From positions 186,001-250,000 of the forward strand of contig NZ_FNOS01000004.1 in NCBI RefSeq assembly GCF_900107115.1: DNA of 64,000 nt, given 5' to 3'. The stretch's first letter is position 1, and each line of letters opens with the position of its first letter. Of the stretch, positions 47,856 to 57,023 are shown one piece after another. The stretch comes from Salimicrobium album. Lineage in GTDB: Bacteria > Bacillota > Bacilli > Bacillales > Halobacillaceae. Below the pieces are notes generated by a model. The model saw only the letters and a program-made list of their open reading frames with translations, had not been told where the DNA came from and did no database searches. A program made the translations under genes and the position numbers.

Positions 47856-47983
47856 CCGCTCTTCTTTTGCTTTTTCTCTACGGAATAGGATAATTGTGGA
47901 AATTGATAAATAATGATTGCGAAAAGTCTGAAAGTAATTTATAGTAAAAGAAGAAAACGTATCCTATTTTTTTGAACTAAAAA

Positions 47984-48001
47984 TGAATGAGTATTCATTC
48001 A
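47984..48001. promoter_or_regulatory. FadR operator
   Basis: TGAATGAGTATTCATTCA is a perfect match to the B. subtilis FadR palindrome TGAATGAnTAnTCATTCA. It is 22 bases before fadN, so the fad operon should be repressed by FadR and released by long-chain acyl-CoA. Confidence 0.92.
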
Positions 48002-48023
48002 AAGAACGCAAGGGGGATTTGTA

Positions 48024-50424
48024 ATGACTCGAAAAATCAGGCGTGCCGCAGTTCTCGGTTCCGGAGTGATGGGAGCGGGAATAGCCGCACATTTGGCTAA
48101 CGTCGGTATACCGGTGCTTATGCTCGATATCGCACCGAAAGATGTAACGGATAAAGAAAAGAAACAGGGTCTTACTATGGAAGACAGACAGGTAAGAAAC
48201 CGGGTAGCGATGTCCGGGAAGGAAGGGCTCAAAAAGCAGAAGCCCGCACCACTAACATCAAAAGAGAATCTCCACCTTATAGAAGCAGGTAACATGACGG
48301 ATGATATGGACAAACTCTCGGAAGTGGACTGGATCATCGAAGTGGTTGTTGAGAACCTCGATATAAAGAAATCCGTATTCCGGGAAGTGGATAAATACAG
48401 AAAAGCAGGTTCCATCGTAAGTTCCAATACGTCCGGAATCTCCATTGAAGCTATGTCCGAAGACTGCAGCGAGGATATGAAGAAACACTTCCTCGGCACT
48501 CACTTTTTCAATCCGCCCCGCTATCTGAAACTGCTCGAGGTGATTCCGACTTCGAGCACGGATAAGGACGTCCTTGAATTCATGAAGAAGTTCGGGGAGG
48601 ATACACTAGGAAAAGGGGTCGTAGAGGCGAAAGATACTCCGAATTTTATCGCCAACCGCATCGGAACATACGGCCTGTTAGTGACGGTAAGAGAGATGCT
48701 GGAGCAGAACCTGAGCGTCGGAGAAGTGGATTCCGTGACCGGACCGATGATCGGGCGGCCGAAAAGCGCTACATTCCGGACGCTTGACGTTGTAGGGCTC
48801 GATACATTCATCCACGTGGCAAATAACGTCCACGATCAGGTCAAGGGTCAGGAGAAAGAGGTTTTCAAAGTACCGGAATTTATGCAGGACATGAATGAAA
48901 AGGGATGGATCGGTCAAAAAGCCGGCCAGGGATTCTTTCTGAAGAAGAAGAGCAAAGAAGGCTCCGAAATCCTTCAGCTGAACCCGGAGACGATGGAGTA
49001 TGAAAAACGCGGGAAGCTGAAAACGAAAGCTGTCGAAGCTGCGGGACAGGAAAAGGGACCGAAACGGAAACTGGCCTCTCTCGTCAAAGCTAAAGGAGAT
49101 CAGGCGGGAGATTTTGTCTGGTCTATCGTAAAACCCGTCCTCCTCTACTCCGCAGAACTTACAGGAGAAATTGCGGATGATATCGTCTCCATCGACGAAG
49201 CGATGCGCTGGGGATTCGGCTGGGACCTCGGTCCGTTTGAGATGTGGGATGCCATCGGGGTACAAAAGTCCGTGGAACGGATGAAGGAAGAAGGAGAAAC
49301 CGTTCCCGAGTGGATAGACGACATGCTGAAGAACGGAAATGAATCTTTTTATAAAAAAAGAAAATGGAAACGTTTACTATTATCATAAAGGTGATTATAA
49401 GCAACAGGGATTCAACGCCAAAGATATTAATCTGCGCCTGCTGAAGGAAACGAAGGAAGTACTTGCGAAAAATGCCGGAGCGAGCGTCATCGATCTCGGA
49501 GACGGAGTCGCCGGACTTGAATTCCACTCCCAAAGCAATGCCATCGGTATGGACGTCATCCAGATGATCAATAAAGCGGTCGATATCGTCGATGAGGACT
49601 TCGAAGGACTCGTCATCGGAAACCAGGGAAATAATTTCTGCGTCGGTGCGAACCTCGGCATGATGCTTATGGAAGCACAGGACCAGAACTTCTTCGAAAT
49701 CGAACTCGTCGTCAAACAGTTCCAGCAGGCGATGATGCGCATCAAGTACTCCGACAAGCCTGTCGTTGCCGCTCCATTCGGAATGGCGCTCGGCGGAGGA
49801 GCGGAAGTATGCCTGCCGGCTGCTGCGATCCAGGCTTCGAGTGAGACGTATATGGGACTCGTGGAACCGGGTGTCGGACTCATCCCGGGCGGAGGCGGAA
49901 ACAAAGAACTTTATCTGAAGCATCTGAACAATATGCCGGAAAGTGTAGACTTTGACCTTCAAAAGGTTTCCAATAGCGTATTCCAGAAAATCGCTACCGC
50001 TAAAACGTCGACTTCCGCCGAGGAAGCACGTCAAAACGGATTCCTCGATCAGATGGATGCGATCTCTTTCAATCAGGACCACCTGCTTCACGATGCGAAG
50101 CAGAAAGTACTCGGGCTTGCCCGGGCCGGATACCAGGCACCGAAACGTAAACCTGTTCCGGTAACCGGGGAATCAGGGTTTGCGACGATGCTTCTTGGTG
50201 CGAAAGAAATGCACTACGGCGGCTTCGCTTCGGATCACGATCTGAAAATCGCGGAAAAACTTGCATTCGTATTGGCCGGAGGACGTGTGAAGGAAGGATC
50301 GAAAGTGGATGAGCAGTATCTTCTGGATCTCGAAAGGGAAGCTTTCCTCAGTCTGATCGGTGAAGCGAAAACACAGCAGAGAATGCAGCACATGTTACTT
50401 AAAGGGAAACCACTTCGTAACTAA
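48024..50424 (+). pseudogene. fadN: FadN, 3-hydroxyacyl-CoA dehydrogenase / enoyl-CoA hydratase, split by a frameshift
   Basis: The two halves of FadN lie in different frames. 48024-49388 encodes the NAD-binding dehydrogenase (GSGVMGAGIA at 10-19, then HAD domains). The rest, with the hydratase domain (GNNFCVGANLGMM, GMALGGGAEV), is open from before 49339 to 50424. The break is at an A7 run (49353-49359). With six A the frame runs through SFYKKENGNVYYYHKG and gives about 799 residues, close to the usual FadN length. Both halves are otherwise intact, so a sequencing error in the homopolymer, a recent mutation or slippage are all possible. Confidence 0.9.
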
Positions 50425-50438
50425 AGGGGGAGAAAGTT

Positions 50439-51617
50439 GTGAGAGAAGCAGTAATTGTGGCCGGTGCACGTACGCCGGTCGGTAAAGCGAAGAAAGGCAC
50501 GCTTGCAAGCAGTCGCCCGGACGATCTTGCGGCGCTGACAATCAGGGAAACGCTAAGAAGAGCAAATAACTACGACGGTCCTATTGATGATGTCATCATC
50601 GGGTGCGCGATGCCTGAGGCCGAGCAGGGGATGAATATGGCACGGAGTATCGGGGCTCTTGCGGGTCTGCACCACTCCGTTCCGGCGATTACAATCAACC
50701 GATACTGTTCATCCGGACTTCAGAGTATAGCCAATGCCGCCGAGAAGATTATGCTCGGACATTCGGAAGCTGCGATTGCCGGAGGCGCGGAATCGATGAG
50801 TCTGATCCCTATGGGAGGACACGTCATCAAGCCGAACGTGGAGCTTGTGGAGAACGCTCCTGAGTACTATATGTCGATGGGACACACGGCAGAGGAAGTG
50901 GCGAACCGCTTCAACATCTCCCGGGAAGATCAGGATGCTTTTGCGGCCAGAAGTCACGAGAGAGCGGCTAAAGCTCTGGAAGAAGGGAAGTTCGACGAGG
51001 AAATCGTTCCTGTCGAAGTGACCGAAAATGTCCCGGGGCCGGATAACACGACCAGGAAAGTGACGCGTACGCTCGAGCGGGATGAAGGGGTACGTCACGG
51101 TACGACGACAGAAACACTTGCCAAACTGAAGCCTGCTTTCCACGTAAAGGGATCGGTTACAGCAGGAAATTCGTCCCAGATGAGCGACGGAGCAGCTTCG
51201 GTGCTCGTCATGGACCGGGAGAAAGCCGAGAAGGAAGGCCTGCAGCCGCTCGCCAAGTTCCACTCTTTCGCAGTGGCCGGTGTGGAACCGGAGATTATGG
51301 GAGTAGGACCGATTGAAGCGGTGCCGAAAGCTTTGAAAATGGCAGGCCTTTCCCTGGAAGACATCGGTCTGTTCGAACTGAACGAAGCCTTTGCTTCCCA
51401 GTCACTTCGGGTCATCCGTGAACTCGGACTTGATGAGGAGAAAGTGAACGTGAATGGAGGAGCGATCGCTCTTGGACACCCGCTCGGCTGTACAGGAACG
51501 AAGCTGACGCTGTCACTTATTCATGAGATGAAACGCCGCAACGAAAAATACGGCGTTGTAACGATGTGTATCGGCGGCGGAATGGGCGCTGCCGGAGTAT
51601 TCGAACTATTATCCTGA
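50439..51617 (+). CDS. fadA: Acetyl-CoA C-acyltransferase (3-ketoacyl-CoA thiolase)
   Basis: Thiolase of 392 residues for the last step of beta-oxidation. The nucleophile Cys is in NRYCSSGLQS; NGGAIALGHPLGCTG (His) and MCIGGGMGAAG (second Cys) are present. The start is GTG after AAGGGGG. It is the middle gene of fadN-fadA-fadE, 14 bases after fadN and 12 before fadE. Confidence 0.97.
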   Translation: MREAVIVAGARTPVGKAKKGTLASSRPDDLAALTIRETLRRANNYDGPIDDVIIGCAMPEAEQGMNMARSIGALAGLHHSVPAITINRYCSSGLQSIANAAEKIMLGHSEAAIAGGAESMSLIPMGGHVIKPNVELVENAPEYYMSMGHTAEEVANRFNISREDQDAFAARSHERAAKALEEGKFDEEIVPVEVTENVPGPDNTTRKVTRTLERDEGVRHGTTTETLAKLKPAFHVKGSVTAGNSSQMSDGAASVLVMDREKAEKEGLQPLAKFHSFAVAGVEPEIMGVGPIEAVPKALKMAGLSLEDIGLFELNEAFASQSLRVIRELGLDEEKVNVNGGAIALGHPLGCTGTKLTLSLIHEMKRRNEKYGVVTMCIGGGMGAAGVFELLS

Positions 51618-51629
51618 GGAGGAATAAAT

Positions 51630-53411
51630 ATGAGTGATGTTAAAGATATGATCAAAGGCGGAAGTTTTCTGGTGGAAGATGTGGAAGCGGAAGATATCAT
51701 CACCCCGGAAGATTTTACCGAAGAACATAAAATGATTGCCAAAACGACGGAAGACTTCATCACGGGAGACGTTCTTCCGAAAGTGGATAAAATCGAGAAC
51801 CACGAATTCGAACACTCCCTCGAGCTTATGAAGAAAGCGGGAGAACTCGGATTGCTCGGTGCGGACGTACCGGAAGAGTATGGCGGGGTACAGCTGGACA
51901 AGATCAGTTCTTCCCTTATTACGGAGAAATTTGCCCGCGCCGGTGGTTTCTCTTTGACCCACGGAGCACACGTCGGAATCGGTTCTCTGCCGATCGTCTT
52001 CTTCGGAAACAGTGATCAGAAGAAGAAATATCTGCCGAAACTGGCGACAGGTGAACTGCTGGCTGCGTATGCCCTGACTGAACCGGGTTCAGGGTCTGAT
52101 GCCCGGGGAGCCAAAACGACAGCCAAACTGAATGAGGCCGGTACTCACTACGTACTGAACGGAGAGAAGCAGTGGATTACGAACTCCGCGTTCGCGGACG
52201 TATTCATCGTCTACGCAAAAATTGACGGAGAGAAATTCACGGCTTTCATCGTAGAAAGAGAGCACCCGGGCGTATCCACTGGTCCTGAGGAGAAGAAGAT
52301 GGGGATCAAAGGGTCCTCCACCCGTACCCTTATCCTTGAAGACGCCGAAGTGCCTGTCGAGAACGTTCTCGGTGAAATCGGCAGAGGGCACATCATCGCT
52401 TTCAATATCCTGAACGTCGGCCGTTACAAGCTGGCGATCGGAAGTGTCGGAAGTGCGAAGAGAGCCATCGAACTTTCCGTCAACTACGCTCAGGAACGGA
52501 AACAGTTCGATACTCCGATTATGAGCTTCCCGCTTATCAAGGAAAAAGTGGCGTCCGTCGCAGCGAACACGTACGCGAACGAAAGCGCCGTCTACCGTAC
52601 CGTCGGGCTGTTTGAACAAAGTATGGGACGGCTTTCCGAGGAAGAACTGAATGACGGAAAAGCTGTCGCCAACGTCATCGCCGAGTACGCCATCGAATGT
52701 TCTCTTACGAAGGTGTTCGGTTCGGAACTGCTTGACTTCGCAGTGGACGAAGCGGTACAGATCCACGGCGGATACGGTTTCATGCAGGAATACGAAGTGG
52801 AACGTATGTACCGGGATTCCCGTATCAACCGTATTTTCGAAGGAACGAACGAAATCAACCGTATGATCGTTCCCGGCAACCTCGTCAAAAAAGCGATGAA
52901 AGGCGAACTGCCGATTTTTGAAAAAGCTAAGAAACTTCAGGAAGAAATCATGACGATGATGCCTGAAGAACCGGGAGACGCTCCGCTTGAACAGGAATTC
53001 TACCTGCTGAAGAATGCGAAGAAGATCGCTCTGCTGGCTTCCGGACTTGCTGCTCAGAAATATGGAGAGAAACTGGATCAGGAACAGGAAGTACTTGTGA
53101 ACCTGGCAGACATTACGGGTGAAATTTTCAATATGGAATCTGCCATTCTCCGTACGAAGAAAGCTGTCGACAAAGACGGAGCCGAAAAACACAGCCAGAA
53201 ACTTCTATATACGGAAGTGTACGTTCAGGAAGCGTTCAATCGTATCGAAGCGCACGCGAAAGAAACACTTATCGCAGCGGAAGAGGGCGACGATCTCCGC
53301 ATGATGCTCGGAGCTCTCCGGAAGCTGACGCGTCATAACCCGGTGAATGTTATCAAGAAAAAACGTGAAATTTCCGTCGGTCTTGAAAAAGCCGGAAAAT
53401 ACTTCGTGTAA
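51630..53411 (+). CDS. fadE: Acyl-CoA dehydrogenase
   Basis: FAD enzyme of 593 residues for the first beta-oxidation step. Residues about 40-400 form the acyl-CoA dehydrogenase core: AYALTEPGSGSDA, MGIKGSSTRTL, QIHGGYGFMQEYEVERMYRDSR-type FAD site and FEGTNEINRM with the catalytic-Glu region. The C-terminal 190 residues are an extra helical domain as in YusJ. AGGAGGAAT precedes the ATG. A strong terminator ends the operon. Confidence 0.96.
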   Translation: MSDVKDMIKGGSFLVEDVEAEDIITPEDFTEEHKMIAKTTEDFITGDVLPKVDKIENHEFEHSLELMKKAGELGLLGADVPEEYGGVQLDKISSSLITEKFARAGGFSLTHGAHVGIGSLPIVFFGNSDQKKKYLPKLATGELLAAYALTEPGSGSDARGAKTTAKLNEAGTHYVLNGEKQWITNSAFADVFIVYAKIDGEKFTAFIVEREHPGVSTGPEEKKMGIKGSSTRTLILEDAEVPVENVLGEIGRGHIIAFNILNVGRYKLAIGSVGSAKRAIELSVNYAQERKQFDTPIMSFPLIKEKVASVAANTYANESAVYRTVGLFEQSMGRLSEEELNDGKAVANVIAEYAIECSLTKVFGSELLDFAVDEAVQIHGGYGFMQEYEVERMYRDSRINRIFEGTNEINRMIVPGNLVKKAMKGELPIFEKAKKLQEEIMTMMPEEPGDAPLEQEFYLLKNAKKIALLASGLAAQKYGEKLDQEQEVLVNLADITGEIFNMESAILRTKKAVDKDGAEKHSQKLLYTEVYVQEAFNRIEAHAKETLIAAEEGDDLRMMLGALRKLTRHNPVNVIKKKREISVGLEKAGKYFV

Positions 53412-53415
53412 TTTC

Positions 53416-53456
53416 GAAAAAGGCTGTCCTCTGCCGGGGGACAGCCTTTTGTTTTT
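53416..53456 (+). terminator. Terminator of the fad operon
   Basis: AAAAGGCTGTCC and GGACAGCCTTTT form a 12-bp stem, followed by a T-rich run. Confidence 0.9.
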
Positions 53457-53519
53457 CAACAAAGAGCGGTTGTGGTAGGATAAATGTGATATTGTTTTGT
53501 TAGGAATGGGGGAGAAGTC

Positions 53520-53873
53520 ATGCTTACCTTTTACTGGTATCCGAAGTGCGGCACGTGCCGTAACGCGAAAAGATGGCTTGATGAGAACGATGTGGATTAT
53601 AAAGCTGTGAATCTCGTGGAAACTCCACCTTCGAAGGAAATGCTGCTGCAGATGATGAAAAACAGCGATCTTCCTTCGAAACGTTTCTTCAATTCCAGCG
53701 GGAAGAAGTACCGTGAGCTTGGACTGAAAGACAAAGTAGGGGACATGACGCTTGAAGAACAGGCGGAGATACTGGCTTCCGACGGCATGCTGATCAAGCG
53801 GCCGCTAGCTACGGATGGAAGTCGCGTGACCGCAGGGTTCAAAGAAGCGGAGTACGAAGCCAACTGGCTGTAA
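53520..53873 (+). CDS. yusI: ArsC/Spx-family protein YusI
   Basis: A 117-residue thioredoxin-fold protein of the ArsC/Spx/YffB group. The CGTC redox pair (Cys10, Cys13) is near the N terminus, followed by FFNSSGKKYRELGLKDK, and LIKRPLATDG is the usual C-terminal signature. It is unlikely to be a true arsenate reductase, as no arsenic genes are near. It follows the fad operon as in B. subtilis. Confidence 0.9.
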   Translation: MLTFYWYPKCGTCRNAKRWLDENDVDYKAVNLVETPPSKEMLLQMMKNSDLPSKRFFNSSGKKYRELGLKDKVGDMTLEEQAEILASDGMLIKRPLATDGSRVTAGFKEAEYEANWL

Positions 53874-53894
53874 TTTTTGAAGGAGGGGTCAATA

Positions 53895-54281
53895 ATGGAA
53901 CTGCCAAAAGAATTTCGTTATTCAAAAGAACATGAATGGGTAAAAGAAGAAGGGGATAACCTTCGCATCGGTATTACAGAGTTCGCCCAGTCCGAACTCG
54001 GTGACGTCGTGTTCGCCGAGCTTCCGGAAGTCGGTGATGAAGTGGAAGTGGATGAGCCGTTCGGAAGTGTGGAATCCGTGAAGACGGTATCCGAACTTTA
54101 TGCTCCCGTCAGCGGGAAAGTCGTTGAAGTGAACGATGAACTCGAGGACAGCCCGGAACTAGTAAACGAATCTCCTTACGATAAAGCGTGGATGATCGTA
54201 GTCGAGCCTTCCGGGAAGTCCGGACTGGATGATCTGATGAGTGCGGATGAGTACGAAGCTATGATTTCCGAAGATGAATAG
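53895..54281 (+). CDS. gcvH: Glycine cleavage system H protein
   Basis: Lipoyl carrier of 128 residues. The modified Lys is in [16 protein letters not shown]. Besides glycine cleavage, in Bacillus it is the hub from which lipoate is passed to other complexes. ATG 53895 is 8 bases after GGAGGGG; the upstream in-frame ATG at 53877 lacks a site. Confidence 0.97.
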   Translation: MELPKEFRYSKEHEWVKEEGDNLRIGITEFAQSELGDVVFAELPEVGDEVEVDEPFGSVESVKTVSELYAPVSGKVVEVNDELEDSPELVNESPYDKAWMIVVEPSGKSGLDDLMSADEYEAMISEDE

Positions 54282-54296
54282 AACTTATTAACTTCG

Positions 54297-54327
54297 ACAG
54301 ACCATGGATCCGCATGGTCTGTTTCTG
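54297..54327 (+). terminator. Terminator-like hairpin after gcvH
   Basis: CAGACCATG and CATGGTCTG form a 9-bp stem around GATCCG, followed by TTTCTG; the T run is short. Confidence 0.6.
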
Positions 54328-54345
54328 TATAAAGGGGTAAGCGGG

Positions 54346-54690
54346 ATGAATGAACCTATTTTAATCGTTGAGGGGATTACGGACAAAAAGCATATTAAGA
54401 AGATGCTGGCGCAGCCTCTTGAAATCATCTGCACGTATGGAACACTCGGCCTGGAGCGTCTGGATGAGCTGATTTATGAGTACGATCTGGATCACCGCAA
54501 CGTTTATATACTCGTCGATGAAGACTACTCGGGCTACAGACTCCGGGAACAGTTCAGGGAAGAACTTCCTCACGCTGTACATCTGTACACAAGCAAAACG
54601 TACCGGGAAGTAGCTGCTACGCCGGAACCGGAACTCGCACGGATGCTTGCGGGGTACCGGTTCCGGATCAAACCTGTCTACATGATGTAA
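54346..54690 (+). CDS. yusF: Small Toprim-domain protein YusF
   Basis: A 114-residue stand-alone Toprim domain. PILIVEGITDKKHIK carries the conserved Glu and VYILVDEDYSGYRLR the DxD-type acidic pair. Related RNase M5-type Toprim proteins cleave RNA, but no target is known for this one. ATG 54346 has AAAGGGGT upstream; in-frame codons before it lie in the gcvH terminator. yusE follows 10 bases later. Confidence 0.88.
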   Translation: MNEPILIVEGITDKKHIKKMLAQPLEIICTYGTLGLERLDELIYEYDLDHRNVYILVDEDYSGYRLREQFREELPHAVHLYTSKTYREVAATPEPELARMLAGYRFRIKPVYMM

Positions 54691-54700
54691 GGAGGCAACA

Positions 54701-55006
54701 ATGAAAGAAGTGAATGTAAGGGAAACACTGCCGGAAGTAGGAAGAGGGTACGTATTCATTTACAGTCCCTTTTGCGGAACGTGCCACCTGGCAAGGGAAA
54801 TGCTTGATATCATCGAGAAGATGAGAGAAGAAGATGTCTTCTATGAAATGAACGCGAGCCTCTTCCCGGACTTCATGCAGGAGAAACAGGTATCAAGCGT
54901 ACCCTGTCTGCTCGTATGGAAAGACGGGAAAGTGGAAGAGAAAGTGTATGCGTTCGAATCGGTGACGAAAATTTTCAATCTGATGAAAGAAAAAGAGAAA
55001 ATATAG
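54701..55006 (+). CDS. yusE: Thioredoxin-family protein YusE
   Basis: A 101-residue thioredoxin-like protein with the CGTC motif (Cys25, Cys28) and cis-proline in SSVPCLLVWKDGK. It lacks a signal peptide, so it is cytoplasmic. AAGGAGGC precedes the ATG. It is last in yusF-yusE and ends in a terminator. Confidence 0.9.
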   Translation: MKEVNVRETLPEVGRGYVFIYSPFCGTCHLAREMLDIIEKMREEDVFYEMNASLFPDFMQEKQVSSVPCLLVWKDGKVEEKVYAFESVTKIFNLMKEKEKI

Positions 55007-55009
55007 CGA

Positions 55010-55045
55010 AGCACCAGCTCATCATCCCGGGAGCTGGTGCTTTTG
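55010..55045 (+). terminator. Terminator of yusE
   Basis: AGCACCAGCTC and GAGCTGGTGCT form an 11-bp stem around a 10-base loop, followed by TTTTGT. Confidence 0.85.
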
Positions 55046-55061
55046 TGAACGCGGACGGGAG

Positions 55062-55210
55062 AATCGTTCCTTTCGGAAGCGCCACGGGGGCCTGAAAGGA
55101 ACGATTTACGCCGAATCGTTCCCTTCAGAGAGGGAAGGATGTGCTGAAGGGAAGGAAACAGAGAGAAACGTGACCTTCGGGGCCGGATATGGCGTCCGAA
55201 AGTCACGCAA
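55062..55210. repeat. 52-bp-period triple inverted-repeat element, copy D
   Basis: It lies between convergent yusE and the redoxin gene. Left half-sites start at 55065 (CGTTCCTTTCG), 55117 (CGTTCCCTTCA) and 55169 (CGTGACCTTCG). Right half-sites start at 55093 (TGAAAGGAACG), 55145 (TGAAGGGAAGG) and 55197 (CGAAAGTCACG). The period is exactly 52 and the left-right distance 28. On the minus strand, unit 3 is a near-perfect 13-bp hairpin 13 bases after the redoxin stop. Confidence 0.87.
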
Positions 55211-55222
55211 AAGAAATCTCCA

Positions 55223-55639
55223 CTATTCCACCGTTTCTCCGACGGCTTTCATAATGTCCATAAAGGAAGCGTCGTCGCCGAACTGATGAACGATTTCCCC
55301 TTCGGATGAGATGATGACGGTGGTAGGAACACCGGTGCAGCCGTAGAGGTCATACACTTTCGTTCCATTATCTTCAAGCGTCGGCTGTGTCAAAAATTTC
55401 TCTTTATACTTTACGGCATCTTCCCTTTTTCCTTCCCGGCCGGCGACGTTGATGGTAATCATTTCCACATCGTCCGTATGGAGCGAATCGAAAAGCTGCT
55501 CTTTTTTCGGCATATCTGCACCGGAATCCGGGCACCAGGAGGCCCAGAAAGTAAGAATGGTGACTTTCCCCGGATTTTCAGGGAGTGTATAAGTGCCTTC
55601 TTCGGTAAGGTATGGTAATGTGAATACGGGAGCTTTCAT
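55223..55639 (-). CDS. TlpA/ResA-like redoxin with a CxxS active site
   Basis: A 138-residue thioredoxin-fold protein of the AhpC/TSA-TlpA type: FWASWCPDSGADMPKKEQLF holds Cys36, and GCTGVPTTVII holds the cis-Pro and another Cys (101). The usual CxxC resolving cysteine is Ser39. There is no signal peptide, so it is probably cytoplasmic. It may act as a monothiol or peroxiredoxin-like enzyme using Cys101; this is inference. It has no terminator other than the element D hairpin. Confidence 0.8.
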   Translation of the reverse strand: MKAPVFTLPYLTEEGTYTLPENPGKVTILTFWASWCPDSGADMPKKEQLFDSLHTDDVEMITINVAGREGKREDAVKYKEKFLTQPTLEDNGTKVYDLYGCTGVPTTVIISSEGEIVHQFGDDASFMDIMKAVGETVE

Positions 55640-55711
55640 GGGTATCGGATCCTTTCTTTAATAAGAAGTTTGCAAAAATCGTAACATATACACGCTTTTT
55701 ATTGAAGTTTA

Positions 55712-55740
55712 TTGACACCAGTCCGGTACAGTGCTAAAAT
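55712..55740 (+). promoter_or_regulatory. Promoter of the met operon
   Basis: TTGACA (55712-55717), a 17-base spacer and TAAAAT (55735-55740), near consensus. Confidence 0.88.
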
Positions 55741-55773
55741 CTTCCGTATCGCTCTATAAATTGAATAAACGAA

Positions 55774-55944
55774 ATTCTCTTATCAAGAGAGGTGGAGGGA
55801 CTGGCCCTATGAAGCCCGGCAACCGTTAAACATTCTGTTTAAAATGGTGCCAAATCCTACAGAGCAATCGGCTCTGATAGATGAGAGAACAGAATTGATT
55901 TTTAAATACCAACCTTTCTGTTCTTTCAGGCAGAGGGTTTTTTT
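55774..55944 (+). promoter_or_regulatory. SAM-I riboswitch with expression-platform terminator
   Basis: The S-box core is clear: TTCTCTTATCAAGAGAGGTGG, the GGGACTGGCCC and GCCCGGCAACC segments, AATGGTGCCAAATCC and GATAGATGAGAGAA closing P1 (55774-55890). AACCTTTCTG / CAGAGGGTT then forms a terminator with a T run (55911-55944). AGAACAGAA can pair with TTCTGTTCT as antiterminator. SAM should switch off metN-metI-metQ. Confidence 0.95.
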
Positions 55945-55997
55945 ATTTGCTAAAACCGTAAGAGACAGCGACTCTTACAGACGCGGGAGGGAAAACA

Positions 55998-57023
55998 ATG
56001 ATTTCGATTAAAGGTCTGTCAAAAGTGTTCCGAACGAAGGATCAGGACGTACATGCGGTCAACGACCTAGAGGCGACGATCGACTCCGGTGAAATTTTCG
56101 GCGTCATCGGGTACAGCGGTGCCGGGAAAAGTACGTTCATCCGCCTGCTGAACCGTCTCGAAGACCCGAGCGGCGGAACGATCAACATAGATGACCGAGA
56201 GATTTCTTCACTGTCGAAAGGGGATCTCCGTCTGGCCCGCCAGGACATGGGAATGATCTTCCAGCACTTCAACCTGCTGTGGTCCCGTACAGTGGAAGAT
56301 AATATCGCTTTTCCACTCGAAATTGCGGGAGTACCGAAGGAGGAAAGAAAGGAACGTGTGGACGAACTGGTGGAGCTCGTTGGTCTCGGCGGCCGCGGGA
56401 CCTCGTACCCTTCCCAGTTGAGCGGGGGTCAGAAACAGCGTGTCGGTATCGCCAGAGCACTCGCAAATCGCCCGAAAGTCCTTTTATGTGATGAGGCGAC
56501 CTCCGCTCTCGATCCGGAAACGACCGACTCCATTCTTGATCTGCTCGTCGATATCAATGCGAAACTCGGACTTACCATCGTGCTCATTACTCACGAAATG
56601 CACGTCATCCGTAAAATCTGCCACCGTGTGGCTGTAATGGAAGACGGAAAAATTGTGGAAGAAGGCGACGTACTGGACGTATTTTTAAGACCGAAACAGA
56701 AAGTGACGAAACGTTTCGTCGACCAGGTGATGGGAGACCCTGACCGGGAATCTTCTCTTTCTCTTATTAAAGAGGAATACCCTCTCGGGGAAGTGGCCCA
56801 GCTTCACTTCGTCGGAGAACGTACGCACCAGGCACTGATCAGTGAAGTGTCCCGGAAGTTCCAGGTGGATGTGAACGTGCTCCACGGGAAGATCACCCAG
56901 ACCCAGAAGGGTGCATATGGTACATTGATCGTGCATCTCGAAGGAGAAAAAGAAGAAATTGAACGGGCTCTGACGTATGTAAGAGAAACGTCTGTAGAAG
57001 TGGAGGTGGCCCTTGATGTTTGA
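55998..57023 (+). CDS. metN: Methionine ABC transporter ATP-binding protein
   Basis: ATPase of 341 residues. Walker A GYSGAGKS, signature LSGGQKQR and Walker B LLCDEATSALD are present. The C-terminal NIL domain (about 265-341) senses methionine. GGGAGGGAAA precedes the ATG. It overlaps metI by 8 bases. The SAM riboswitch upstream confirms methionine rather than another substrate. Confidence 0.97.
   Translation: MISIKGLSKVFRTKDQDVHAVNDLEATIDSGEIFGVIGYSGAGKSTFIRLLNRLEDPSGGTINIDDREISSLSKGDLRLARQDMGMIFQHFNLLWSRTVEDNIAFPLEIAGVPKEERKERVDELVELVGLGGRGTSYPSQLSGGQKQRVGIARALANRPKVLLCDEATSALDPETTDSILDLLVDINAKLGLTIVLITHEMHVIRKICHRVAVMEDGKIVEEGDVLDVFLRPKQKVTKRFVDQVMGDPDRESSLSLIKEEYPLGEVAQLHFVGERTHQALISEVSRKFQVDVNVLHGKITQTQKGAYGTLIVHLEGEKEEIERALTYVRETSVEVEVALDV

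Noticed and set aside
49339-49388. Programmed ribosomal frameshift in fadN
   Set aside because: The needed shift is +1 (or -2), while A-runs of this kind favour -1 ribosomal slippage, and fadN is not known to use recoding. Homopolymer error or mutation is simpler.
54304-54345. Longer N terminus for yusF
   Set aside because: These codons coincide with the hairpin after gcvH and lack a ribosome site.
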